Of a DNA stretch of 64,000 nucleotides, positions 47,603-59,847 are shown one piece after another. The notes under the pieces are model-generated. The model saw only the letters and a list, made by a program, of their open reading frames with translations, had not been told where the DNA came from and searched no databases. The stretch is taken from assembly GCA_944392235.1 (NCBI GenBank), contig CALXVZ010000003.1:1-64000 (forward strand), in the 5' to 3' direction. The translations under genes were made by a program, and so were the position numbers. This DNA comes from an uncultured Alphaproteobacteria bacterium. GTDB taxonomy: Bacteria; Pseudomonadota; Alphaproteobacteria; RF32; CAG-239. The stretch's first letter is position 1; every line of letters starts with the position of its first letter.

Positions 47603-48463
47603 CTATAAAGCTTTTGTCATTCTTTGTTTTATTTGTAGCTGTTTGTAATTTTGAACCATCATCCTTTGTGCTTGTCTATAGTATTGTGTGTGTGCAAATA
47701 GAACTTCACCATTCTCCCTATTAAACTCTACACCGACAAAACCTTTTGATATCATGTAATCTATTAATTCTAATCTTTCAAATGGTATTGATACTCTTGG
47801 CTTAAAGCATGATAAGACACTATCCTTTTCTATAGGCTTATGTAACAATGAAATTTTTCCACCATCTGAGGGATCTATAGCTGTTGAAAATAAATTAAAT
47901 CGACATGCAAAATACGGTCCCATATTCCAGCGATTTTTTCTATCTACTATAGATGTGCAATCTGTGCACCCTAATTTTTGGGCTTGTTCTATACGATAAT
48001 TTATCATAATGGTATTTAGTGCATTTCCCCTATAATTCGGAAGAACAGAATCACCCCCCATTGATGCTATTTTGTTTTTCCCATTATTTCTTTCTGTTTC
48101 AAAAAAATTATATTCGGAGTTGGGCAATTCTTCTTGCAATTCCTCTTTTGTTTCACAAACCCTAATGTAAGACATTCCTATTAAATGGTTTCCAACGAAT
48201 ACTCCTATATAGTTTATTTGTGTATTATTGAAAACCTCGTGGAAATACTCCTGACTATGCTTGTGAATAAAGCATTCCTCCCCATTTTTTAGATGCTTAT
48301 ATATGTTTTCAGAAAGTTTACCCATCTGCTCCGCATCATCGGGAGTTAATGGGCGGATATGATATTTTATTGGGTTTCTCTGTTTCTCGTTATTAACCTT
48401 GTAAAGATACCCTTGCCATACATCTTTGCCATTTATTACATATTTTTTTATTTCTGAAACCAT
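47603..48463 (-). CDS. GNAT-family N-acetyltransferase-like protein
   Basis: 286 aa. Residues 35-190 fit a GNAT fold: I-R-P-L-T-P-D-D-A-E-Q near 36, a V-G-N-H-L-I-G-M-S-Y strand pair, then S-V-L-P-N-Y-R-G-N-A-L-N-T-I-M-I as the acetyl-CoA loop and helix. The C-terminal 90 residues are an extension with no match I can name. The substrate is unknown. It lies downstream of a promoter and an intervening terminator-like hairpin (48477-48668), so readthrough may control it. Confidence 0.75.
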   Translation of the reverse strand: MVSEIKKYVINGKDVWQGYLYKVNNEKQRNPIKYHIRPLTPDDAEQMGKLSENIYKHLKNGEECFIHKHSQEYFHEVFNNTQINYIGVFVGNHLIGMSYIRVCETKEELQEELPNSEYNFFETERNNGKNKIASMGGDSVLPNYRGNALNTIMINYRIEQAQKLGCTDCTSIVDRKNRWNMGPYFACRFNLFSTAIDPSDGGKISLLHKPIEKDSVLSCFKPRVSIPFERLELIDYMISKGFVGVEFNRENGEVLFAHTQYYRQAQRMMVQNYKQLQIKQRMTKAL

Positions 48464-48476
48464 TTTTCTTTTCCAT

Positions 48477-48504
48477 AAAAAATGAGGGGAGTTACCCCGC
48501 CCTC
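48477..48504 (-). terminator. Attenuator-like terminator in front of the GNAT gene
   Basis: On the minus strand a G/C-rich hairpin, GGGG-TAACT-CCCC with flanking GAGGG/CCCTC alternatives, is followed by six T. The GNAT ATG lies 14 bases further on, so the hairpin separates promoter and gene. Confidence 0.6.
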
Positions 48505-48632
48505 TAATTTTCTTCTAATCAATTTAAATCAACAGAATCTATTAATCGGCGGGATGGCTATATCCTGACGTTTCATTTTCATCTGTTTTATCATTATTGA
48601 ATAGATCATTTTTATTTCCTAATAAACATTTT
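48477..48632 (-). ncRNA. Candidate leader or small RNA upstream of the GNAT gene
   Basis: The promoter at 48639-48668 and the terminator at 48477-48504 define a transcript of about 155 nt on the minus strand. It contains a possible 26-aa frame (48609-48529, beginning MIYSIMIKQM) with AGGAAA in front. It could be an attenuated leader or a small RNA. I see no known riboswitch motif. Confidence 0.35.
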
Positions 48633-48638
48633 GGGGGT

Positions 48639-48668
48639 ATTCTAAATTGTATATTGGTATTTTGTCAA
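48639..48668 (-). promoter_or_regulatory. Promoter on the minus strand, back to back with ligA
   Basis: TTGACA (48668-48663), 18 bases, TAGAAT (48644-48639). The -35 bases read TTGTCA on the plus strand (48662-48667), so a divergent ligA promoter may share them, though its -10 is not clear. Confidence 0.6.
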
Positions 48669-48689
48669 TATATTTTATATATCTAATAG

Positions 48690-51589
<2,900 letters not shown>

Positions 51590-53780
51590 AATCTATACCT
51601 AATTTAGATAAGATATCCTCGTTTTCATCCGTTCTTTGAGCTACAATCCAATCTGGAACCCAGGGTGAATGAGGTAATTTAGACATAGCTAACATTTTCT
51701 TATCCAAATAGAAACGTGGAGCATCTGCCATAATTGGTGTATCAATTGCACCTTGCATCAATACTACTTGTTTAAGCATTGGCAAGCTTAATAAATCATT
51801 TGCACTAATTGCTGAAACACCTTGTAATTGGTAACTTACATTTTTTGCAAATGGATTATATTCCTTGGCAAGACTTCCTTCATTTCTACTGTAAGATGTT
51901 GTTTGAACGGTCTTGTTACCAATCATCTTTGAGAAACGTTGAGCTGTCTGCTCATTGTTTTGTGATAGAATAATTTTGCATGCAGTTGTTGATATCACTG
52001 TTTCCAAGTCATCTTTACCATATTTACCGGAAATTTGGCCTAAGTCTTGACCAATGAGCAAATATGATACTTTTTGACCACGTCCCACCGCTGGTCCATC
52101 AATTACCGCTTTTAATTTTGGCATTTGTGGAAACTCGTCGAGCACAAACAATGCTGGGAATGGGCCCATTTTTCCATCTGTAGGATTTACTGAATTCGGC
52201 TTATTTGAAATTAAATATGAACTGATTAAATCTACAAATGTCGCACTAATTGGGTTTAATGCTTGGGCGTCTGTTTGGTTAACTGACAGATATACAGAAA
52301 TTGGTTTCCACTCTCCTGTTACAGGATCTTTCATTCCTCGCAAATCCTTAAACTGGATGTCTGAGAAACTTGTTCTTGCAACCACCGCAGAGTTCTTAAA
52401 AATACCAATACCTGTTAAACCTGTTGAAAGAACGGACCCTCTTTCTTTATCCGGCATCGCACTTAATGCACTCAATTCAGTTACACAACGACGTGAGTAG
52501 CCATAATTATTTGCTTCTTCAACAGCGGCATCTAACAAATCTCGCATCGGATCTGCCATTGCAGCCATTTGATCTCCTTCTTCAAGACGACGCTTAATTT
52601 CATTCGCTTGCTCAATTTGTGAAGATGTAATCCATTCCAAAATCATTGCCATACATGGTTCATGATTTACCCACTTCTCCGGGAGTAAGTTCCATGTTCC
52701 AATTGGCAAATAATTTTCTATTGTTAAATTGCCACTTTGCAAATCCTGAATTGCTCTTGCAGCATTTGCTCGTAATCCGCCTATGCTCATATCATCATAA
52801 TATTGCATGAGCTCTGCTTTATCCTCAGCGGTCATTGAACCTTCATATATCTTTTGTATAAAGCGTTCATTGGCTAATGCTCTCTCACACTTTGATGAAA
52901 TAAAGTGAATAAAACCACAGAGTGCGCTACGACCTGTTTTAGACCAGTGTGGATCTGCTCCGCCTTTTGGATCTTCTACTAAAGTATTACACATAGAATC
53001 GACATACAAGTCTCTATCAGGTCCTGGTTTAGGTAGAGCTCCTGGCGATAAAGGGTTCCAGCTTGGATAATACTCTCCTGTTGCTGGATTATCTTCTTTA
53101 CCCCAGTTAATAACAAATACTGGACCGACTTTGTTTCTTGCTCCTGTTGTTTGATAGCACAATTCCGGTTTTGGGTCATTCACAATTATGCTTAATCCTT
53201 CAGAATTAAAAATTGTCGGTATCACAACTCCCGCTGTTTTACCTGTTCCCGGAGGTGCACAGCACAATGTTGATAATGTCTCTTTTAATTTCAACATCCT
53301 ACCTTGAAACTTACCAACAACCATACAAAAACCATCAAACCCTAATAATGGCATATTTTCAATATCTCGTAACGTAGCTATATGGGCCGAACCATGAATA
53401 TTTGATTGGAATTTATATGGGCATTTAACACCACCTACAATCAAAATTGTTGGAAAAGATATAAATGGTAATATCGGCGGCCATAAGCTAATTTTAAATT
53501 CTCCACTATATTGGTATATTTTCCTGAACCATCTCATATACCAATCCCAGAGAAAACCAAAATCCATAAATGATTTCTTTAAAAATAGCCCTGCGATATC
53601 CATGCTCTTTTTAGATATTCCATTTTGCATTAAAAATGCTAATATAGGCGCTAGATACATTAAGACTATCGTGACGGCTACGGAAATTATGAATGTTGTC
53701 GTCATCCATCTTACCGCATTGTCATATTCTTCCCACTCTTTTCCTCTTTCTTTTGCCATTTTTCCCTCTGTGTCTCGATG

Positions 53781-55097
53781 TTATGCCATACTACGAATTA
53801 GTTTTTTTAACTTTTCTAAAGTGTTTTTATCAACCTTTTCTTCACAATTGTCTATTGATTTAGAAAATAACCGTATTTCTTTTGGACTTCCTCTATTTAT
53901 ACGTGTTACATTTATATTCATATTATTCCATATTTCAAACATATCTTCTGCATTTATTATATTACCTGATTGTATTATTAAATATGAAACAATTTCAAAA
54001 TTCATATCTCCAACTGCTAATTTTGTCTTTAATATATCTCTAGCTATATCTAATTTTCTCACAGGAGATATTCTATGACTACTTTCTGAAAACCATAATG
54101 GCTCCTCATCATTAAATTTTTCTTCATCTGCTAACCAATCCCCTATTTCCTTATCTACCAAGCACAGATATAATTGTTTTTTTGATACCGCAATATAATC
54201 AATTGTTGTATTTTTAATTATTGCCGAAGATATTACATCATATCCTTTTTGATTTAATATATCTAATACTGGTGTATGTGATTCTTTATTCGGAGTTCCT
54301 TGACTCAACTCTTGTTGCTTGTTCTTGTTTTGATTGTCTTTTTTGTTATTTTGGCTTATATCTTTATCTTGATATTTAGAAGGTGGTGTAGATTTTTGTT
54401 CGTTTTTTTCTTCCGGTTTTATAATTTCTGCTTCAACAACCTCTGGTTTATCCGTCATTAACGCAGATGGTATCTGTTCTTCTTGTTCTGGCTTTTTATC
54501 TTTCTTTTCAAAATCAAAATCTAAATCAAAATCGTCGTCATCAAAATTAAATAAAGCATGACTTAATGGGGCTTCTTGCTCTTTTTTAGCTGGCGAATAT
54601 GATGTTGTTGGATGGGTGCTCATTGTCGTCAAATTACTGTTTCGATTTGACTGAAGCAGCGTTGCCGATGGTAATGGAGGACGTTTTACTGGTGCTTTCT
54701 TTATTATCGGTGTCTTTTTTACAGGTGCTACTTCTTCGCTTATAGATTTTTTCTTAATAACAACTGGTGCTTGAGTTTTTAGTTTTATTTTTCTATAAGC
54801 ATATATAGGACTCATCACTATTCGCTTAACTAAGCGTTCCCACTTTAATAAACATAACCCTACCCATCCTGTTAGCCATAATGGAATTGAACTTACAATG
54901 ACTATAAAAAAACCTATCTCTGAATTGCTAATTGGGGCTCCGCTGTTCCACTTATATTTTAGCAAACGCCAATGTTCTGATAATAAAAGATCAAAATGCC
55001 AGTTTATAAGCAATAAAACTCGAATGCCATCTATGAAGATTATACTCCATAAATATCCTACTATTAATGTTTTTAATATTATTGTTAATGGCTTCAA
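53781..55097 (-). CDS. Two-TM protein with Pro/Gln-rich linker and possible nuclease-fold C-terminus
   Basis: 438 aa. Two TMs (about 8-32 and 62-88) enclose a short loop W-H-F-D-L-L-L-S-E-H-W-R. This part aligns by eye with the gene at 55152. A low-complexity cytoplasmic linker (120-270; Pro, Lys, then Asp/Glu and Gln/Asn) follows. Residues 275-438 form a compact domain: G-Y-D-V-I-S-S-A then I-D-Y-I-A-V and L-Y-L-C-L-V-D-K-E, reminiscent of restriction-endonuclease-like folds, though a full catalytic set is not clear. It ends 22 bases before the VirD4-like gene. Confidence 0.75.
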   Translation of the reverse strand: MKPLTIILKTLIVGYLWSIIFIDGIRVLLLINWHFDLLLSEHWRLLKYKWNSGAPISNSEIGFFIVIVSSIPLWLTGWVGLCLLKWERLVKRIVMSPIYAYRKIKLKTQAPVVIKKKSISEEVAPVKKTPIIKKAPVKRPPLPSATLLQSNRNSNLTTMSTHPTTSYSPAKKEQEAPLSHALFNFDDDDFDLDFDFEKKDKKPEQEEQIPSALMTDKPEVVEAEIIKPEEKNEQKSTPPSKYQDKDISQNNKKDNQNKNKQQELSQGTPNKESHTPVLDILNQKGYDVISSAIIKNTTIDYIAVSKKQLYLCLVDKEIGDWLADEEKFNDEEPLWFSESSHRISPVRKLDIARDILKTKLAVGDMNFEIVSYLIIQSGNIINAEDMFEIWNNMNINVTRINRGSPKEIRLFSKSIDNCEEKVDKNTLEKLKKLIRSMA

Positions 55098-55151
55098 GTC
55101 TTTCTCCGATATCTATTCTTTCATACTATTCCTTTATTAGTTAATAAGTCA

Positions 55152-55643
55152 TTATTCTTTTTCATTTTCTTCTATTTTTGCAGCTACTTGCTTACGAATA
55201 TCTACAACATTATTGCCTAGATGCTGCTTCTCCTCTTGTTTCTCTATTTTTTCTTTTATTATTTCTTCTATACTTTTGTCTCTTCCTCCCAAATTTTTTA
55301 TGGAAACATGTTCTACTTCCATATTTTTGGGACGTGTCAAACGACGATATAGTTTTGATACCGGCAAGGTTATGAGCTTGAATAATCCAAATTTGTATAA
55401 TTTATAACTTAAACATAACCATACGATGGGGAGAATTAGTAATCCAAAACCTAGACTGCAATCTCTAAATGTATTAAATACTCCGCCTCTTTCCCAGTAT
55501 TCATACATTATCCTATATGATTTTGAATCCAATATATCAAAAGCCCAAATTAATTTAAATAAAATTCTGCTTATATAAATTACTGCCACTAAAACAATAA
55601 TACTTATCATTATAAATCTTATGAGATTTTTTATTTTTTTCAT
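55152..55643 (-). CDS. Two-TM membrane protein, paralogue of the next gene's N-terminus
   Basis: 163 aa from ATG 55643, ten bases after the stop of the upstream gene; a longer frame from 55691 overlaps that gene by 38 bases. Two TMs (about 8-32 and 66-88) with W-A-F-D-I-L-D-S-K-S-Y-R between them match W-H-F-D-L-L-L-S-E-H-W-R in the 53781 gene, and both continue with Y-x-W-x-x-G and a Y-R-R/K-like end. The C-terminal 60 residues are charged and helical. Unknown function; part of the VirD4-centred operon. Confidence 0.72.
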   Translation of the reverse strand: MKKIKNLIRFIMISIIVLVAVIYISRILFKLIWAFDILDSKSYRIMYEYWERGGVFNTFRDCSLGFGLLILPIVWLCLSYKLYKFGLFKLITLPVSKLYRRLTRPKNMEVEHVSIKNLGGRDKSIEEIIKEKIEKQEEKQHLGNNVVDIRKQVAAKIEENEKE

Positions 55644-55653
55644 TGTATTCTGC

Positions 55654-57258
55654 CTATCTGCTAAATCTATATTCTCTAATTGCTTTTGCAAATTGCTTTT
55701 CTGTTAAAACAAATTCATCTTTTTGTGCGGCTTCGTGCCTTGATGATATCCCTGTTCCATCAAGATCAAATTCGTTAATCGCTTTCCCTATATTTTCAAC
55801 GGCTTTTTTTGCTTTTGTATTTTTACTTCTTTTTTCTATATCTAGATTTATTATCTTATCTGTTTCAACTTTTGCAGCTTTACCTGCTTCGTTAATTGAT
55901 ATCAGATAATTTTTTATTGTTTCTTTTGTTAAATTTTCATCATTTGGATATGTTTCGTGTATTTTATCGATATTACCCATTATTTGAGAATAAATTTCTT
56001 TACTTCTATTTAAAATATGGGGTTTTACTACATCCTCACTATCTATCGCTTCTTTATTAATTTCCTTTATTTCTTTTATTGTTTTTTGTGCATCTTTCTT
56101 TATGTGAGAAATATCTGGCCCTCCTATTGCACTTTGTTTCAATGCTTCTAGTTTTTGTAAAATTTTTGTATTTGTAACGTTTTCTTCTCCTATTTCCGAC
56201 GTAAGCGTATTTATGTATAAAACAACATCTTGCTTAAAGGCATCTAAATCATTACTGCGTTGATTTACCTTATTCTCTAAATTTTTTAAATTTCTAGAAA
56301 ATGTTGGTGATATTACATGCATTTCATCATTAACAACCTCTTCTATTGTTGCCATTCGAACGGCTAATGTAAATATCTTTTCTTCTTTTGCAAAACGTCC
56401 GTCTATAATTTCTTTTTCTGCTCCTAGGCTATACTTATGAATAAATCTTGCTTCTGCAGAATGTGGATCATCCATTGCTTGATTATATATTTGTTTTAAT
56501 TTATTATAAAATTCAGGCTCTTTGTTCCAAGCATTCCACGTTGGGTTTATTCCATCTCTTTGCTTTGCTAAGTTTTCATTTAATTCGCATAGCTTTTCTT
56601 TTTCTTTTGCTAAGTTAGCCATTCTTTCTTTATGAAATTCACTTCCAATCATATAAATGTTTTTCTTTTTTTCTTCTTTGGGTTCTTTTACATCTTCTGA
56701 TTTATATTTTGCAAACAAAACCCATTCTGCAAAATCTAAGGTATTATCAACTATTGTATCAATACTCCATGCATAAAAAGCCATAATACAATCATTCCAG
56801 AAAACTTCCATAATATTATCACCACCGGACTTACCTTTTGTTCCTCCTCTTTCTCTTTTAGGAGGTGTCACTCCCGATGATGTTTTTGTTTTGAAATCTT
56901 CTTTACTTTTAGGAGCTTTATTATCAAAATCGCCTATATCTGCATCTCCATATGCTCTTGATATTCCGTCAAAATGTTCACTTGAAGCTCCGTGATTATC
57001 ATTTTCTTGGTTTGTTTCTTCTTCCTGTGCTTGTTCTTCTTGATTTTGAGCAGAATTGTCTTCTTTATTCTCTTCTTCATTTTCAGAATTTTGATCGTTA
57101 TTTTGCTCTTGATTTTCTGTGTCTTCCTGATTTTCATTTAAAATATCATTATTTTCAGAGCTTTCTGCTTGAAGATTTGCTTCTATCTGCTGTTCCATTT
57201 CTTCATTTGCTCTTCTTATTTCTTCATCTAATTTGTTTTCTTCTTTATCTTCTTCCAT
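55654..57258 (-). CDS. Large acidic coiled-coil protein
   Basis: 534 aa. Residues 1-90 are nearly all Glu, Asn, Gln and Asp. A central region (about 150-175, F-W-N-D-C-I-M-A-F-Y-A-W) is hydrophobic enough for peripheral contact but not a standard TM. From 190 to the end it is helical with long charged heptads. No signal peptide. I do not recognise a family. Its position in the VirD4-centred operon, with an acidic start like the next gene upstream, suggests a shared cytoplasmic platform, an inference only. Confidence 0.7.
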   Translation of the reverse strand: MEEDKEENKLDEEIRRANEEMEQQIEANLQAESSENNDILNENQEDTENQEQNNDQNSENEEENKEDNSAQNQEEQAQEEETNQENDNHGASSEHFDGISRAYGDADIGDFDNKAPKSKEDFKTKTSSGVTPPKRERGGTKGKSGGDNIMEVFWNDCIMAFYAWSIDTIVDNTLDFAEWVLFAKYKSEDVKEPKEEKKKNIYMIGSEFHKERMANLAKEKEKLCELNENLAKQRDGINPTWNAWNKEPEFYNKLKQIYNQAMDDPHSAEARFIHKYSLGAEKEIIDGRFAKEEKIFTLAVRMATIEEVVNDEMHVISPTFSRNLKNLENKVNQRSNDLDAFKQDVVLYINTLTSEIGEENVTNTKILQKLEALKQSAIGGPDISHIKKDAQKTIKEIKEINKEAIDSEDVVKPHILNRSKEIYSQIMGNIDKIHETYPNDENLTKETIKNYLISINEAGKAAKVETDKIINLDIEKRSKNTKAKKAVENIGKAINEFDLDGTGISSRHEAAQKDEFVLTEKQFAKAIREYRFSR

Positions 57259-57339
57259 TTTAGCTCTCCTCTAATCTATTTTGTTTATATTAACACAAAA
57301 TTAGAGCTTTGTCTACTTAAATAATCCCTTAATTTAGCT

Positions 57340-58380
57340 TTATACTTTTAATTTCTTTATGAATTCTCCAATTTTTTGATTTGCCTTTATTCCATCTTCT
57401 GGAGTAACTTTTATTAATCCAAAAAATTTTGGATGTATTTTTTCAAACTCTATTGGTGAAAACATTGCAGGATTTTTAGTCAAGGCCTTAAATGCACCTT
57501 CAGCATCTTTTTGAGCTGCCTTAAAATAATTTCCTATTAATTTCTCAACATTTATTGGAAAATTTTTTTCTTTTAGCTTTTTTATAAATAAAGCCTTTCT
57601 TTCTTGTAAACTCATGTATTCTTCATACAATTCTTTTTTTATTCTGTTCTTTTGTAATATTTCTTTCTTCTGTCTGTAATTTACTTCACAAATTTCCATA
57701 TTTATTAGTATTTCTATGTATGATATTATTGACAATTGCAAGTCTGTATCTGTTAAACTTTCTGCAAAGTTCAAATACTCTTCATCTCCTGCATTCTTGG
57801 GTAATTTTTTCATATTTTCTGGATCATATCTATTTATGACATCCCAACAAGATATTAAATATTTTGCAATCTTCTGGCCTATACTAGGTTTATAATTTGG
57901 ATATAACATATTTAAATTATAGTCTGTTATAGGCATTTTTAAATTTTTTTTATCTGCTAAAGCTGTTACACCATCTTGAAAATTGATTACAGCTCTTGCC
58001 AATTCTTGTTCTTCTGCTTTTAATTGAGGCATTTCTTCTTTGGATGCTTCTTTTTCTACTTCCTTATTTATTTGCAAATTTGCAAAATCATTCAATGTTT
58101 CTTCAGGTCTTATATTGGCAGGCATTTCTCCTTTGGATTTATTTTCTATGTCTCCTCTCTTTTCGTCCTCTATCTCTTCTTGCTCATCATTACCAGTATC
58201 TGTTAAAAAACTATCTAATCCTTCTTGTGAATGTTGTTCTGCTTTATCTTGCTTATCCTGATTTATGAAATCATTTAACAATCTTGCAAACTCATCTTCT
58301 ATTTTTTCCTTTTGTTCTTCTGTTTTTACTTGATTTTCTTGTTTAATAAAAGAATCTAATGTTTCGTTTTCTTCACTCAT
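57340..58380 (-). CDS. Acidic hypothetical protein
   Basis: 346 aa from ATG 58380 (the GTG one codon earlier is an alternative) behind AAGGA. The first 120 residues are acidic low complexity with repeated L-x-x-F segments (L-D-S-F, L-N-D-F, L-D-S-F, L-N-D-F), a regular short-motif array. The rest is helical, around I-A-K-Y-L-I-S-C-W-D-V-I. It overlaps the small upstream gene by 8 bases. No family recognised. The repeated L-[DN]-[SD]-F motifs may be docking sites. Confidence 0.7.
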   Translation of the reverse strand: MSEENETLDSFIKQENQVKTEEQKEKIEDEFARLLNDFINQDKQDKAEQHSQEGLDSFLTDTGNDEQEEIEDEKRGDIENKSKGEMPANIRPEETLNDFANLQINKEVEKEASKEEMPQLKAEEQELARAVINFQDGVTALADKKNLKMPITDYNLNMLYPNYKPSIGQKIAKYLISCWDVINRYDPENMKKLPKNAGDEEYLNFAESLTDTDLQLSIISYIEILINMEICEVNYRQKKEILQKNRIKKELYEEYMSLQERKALFIKKLKEKNFPINVEKLIGNYFKAAQKDAEGAFKALTKNPAMFSPIEFEKIHPKFFGLIKVTPEDGIKANQKIGEFIKKLKV

Positions 58381-58675
58381 CACAATTTTCCTTTGTTAAT
58401 ATTTTAATTCTTTGGACTTCCTTTTCTTTTTTCTCATTAATAATGACTATACTCTCTCCTTCTATGGATTTTACTAATAAATATATTTTTCCGCCATTAA
58501 TTTGGAAACTTTTTATTTCTGCAGCTTTTCCTGATACTTGAATATTTATTTCCTTAAAATCTTCTCCTCCATCTCTCATTTTATTAAGTATTTTTACAAT
58601 GATTAAAAATGTGCAGATAATGATACTAATACTTAATATTATCACTATTCCTTTTATTATATTATTTTTTTCCAT
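58373..58675 (-). CDS. Small N-anchored membrane protein (DUF6476-like by context)
   Basis: 100 aa. One TM (residues 8-30) then a small soluble domain with paired beta-strand-like segments (I-K-S-F-Q-I-N-G-G-K-I-Y-L-L-V and S-I-V-I-I-N-E-K). A similar short anchored protein, DUF6476, sits next to rluD and rpoH in other alphaproteobacteria as far as I recall; the sequence alone does not prove it. It is divergent from rluD and the first gene of the minus-strand cluster. Confidence 0.65.
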   Translation of the reverse strand: MEKNNIIKGIVIILSISIIICTFLIIVKILNKMRDGGEDFKEINIQVSGKAAEIKSFQINGGKIYLLVKSIEGESIVIINEKKEKEVQRIKILTKENCDE

Positions 58676-58753
58676 ATTATGTCCTTGATTTTATCCTATG
58701 TTATGGTTTATTTTATATTAAAAATGATGAACATATATTTAACGTGATATTCT

Positions 58754-59725
58754 ATGATTAAAGAAAATAGTAAAGTTTTTTATACACATCCTGTTTCTGA
58801 TATTCAGCGTATTGATAAATTTATTGCAGCTCAAATTCCTGAATTATCTCGCTCTCAAATTCAAAGACTTATTGAGCAAGGATGCGTGTTTACTGATGAT
58901 GAAACTGTTATTGATAAAAATTGCAAAACAAGATTAGGTGATGTTTATCAAATTGTTATTCCTGAACCTTCTGAAGCAAAACCTCTTCCTGAAAATATTT
59001 CTCTAGACATTTTATTTGAAGATGACGACTTAATTGTTATTAATAAACCTGCTGGTATGACTGTCCATCCCGCTGCTGGAGTTCATTCTGGCACTCTTGT
59101 AAATGCCTTACTCTACCATTGCAAAGACTCTCTATCAGGTATTGGCGGTGTTGCTCGCCCAGGAATTGTCCACAGAATTGACAGAAATACTAGTGGTATT
59201 CTTGTTATTGCTAAAAACGATTTTGCTCATAGGGCACTCGCTGAACAGTTCTACAATCATTCTATTGAACGGACTTATTATGCTGTTGTTTACAGCTCTC
59301 CCTCCCCTTTAGAGGGAACAATATCAGGTAATATTGCGAGAAGTCCTTATGATAGAAAAAAAATGGCTATTGTTAATATAGGTGGAAAATATGCTGTTAC
59401 TCATTATAAAACTATAGAACAATATGCTAATGGGGTTATTTCTTTAGTAAAATGCAACCTTGAAACAGGACGAACTCATCAAATACGTGTTCATCTCTCT
59501 TCTATTGGTTGTAACTTAGTTGGTGATGATGTTTATGTAAAATCTAAAAAAACCATGGTTAAGCTTCCCAATGAGGCCAAACTTTTTGTAAATAACTTTC
59601 CGCGTCAGGCTCTCCATGCCGCTTCTTTGGGGTTTGTTCATCCGCGTTCCTCCCAATTTTTATCATTTAATGCAGATTTCCCTGAAGATATGCAAGAACT
59701 TATCTCTATATTGAGAAAACTTTGA
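58754..59725 (+). CDS. rluD: 23S rRNA pseudouridine synthase, RluD type
   Basis: 323 aa. An N-terminal S4 RNA-binding domain (R-I-D-K-F-I-A-A ... S-R-S-Q-I-Q-R-L-I) leads to the RluA catalytic fold with the active Asp in H-R-I-D-R-N-T-S-G. The segment L-E-T-G-R-T-H-Q-I-R-V-H follows. RluD-type enzymes modify the helix 69 loop of 23S rRNA. rpoH follows on the same strand, separated by a probable promoter. Confidence 0.94.
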   Translation: MIKENSKVFYTHPVSDIQRIDKFIAAQIPELSRSQIQRLIEQGCVFTDDETVIDKNCKTRLGDVYQIVIPEPSEAKPLPENISLDILFEDDDLIVINKPAGMTVHPAAGVHSGTLVNALLYHCKDSLSGIGGVARPGIVHRIDRNTSGILVIAKNDFAHRALAEQFYNHSIERTYYAVVYSSPSPLEGTISGNIARSPYDRKKMAIVNIGGKYAVTHYKTIEQYANGVISLVKCNLETGRTHQIRVHLSSIGCNLVGDDVYVKSKKTMVKLPNEAKLFVNNFPRQALHAASLGFVHPRSSQFLSFNADFPEDMQELISILRKL

Positions 59726-59804
59726 TTTGTAGATTTTAGTTATATTTGTTATTACTTTTATTTGGTTTTTATTAAAACTATTGTCTAGGTTGTGGAAAAT
59801 TTTT

Positions 59805-59813
59805 TGTTATAAT
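59805..59813 (+). promoter_or_regulatory. Extended -10 promoter for rpoH
   Basis: TGT followed by a perfect TATAAT (59808-59813), an extended -10; no good -35 stands 16-18 bases upstream. The rpoH ATG lies at 59848 behind AGGAGAAG. A transcript start near 59820 gives a short leader, too short for a large RNA thermometer. Confidence 0.55.
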
Positions 59814-59847
59814 ATTCTCTCCTTAGTCAACTTTTAGGAGAAGAATT

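Noticed and set aside
56952-58268. Plus-strand hydrophobic frames (56952-57263, 57996-58268, 58040-58261)
   Set aside because: They are antisense shadows of Glu/Asn-rich regions, whose complement reads as Leu and Phe.
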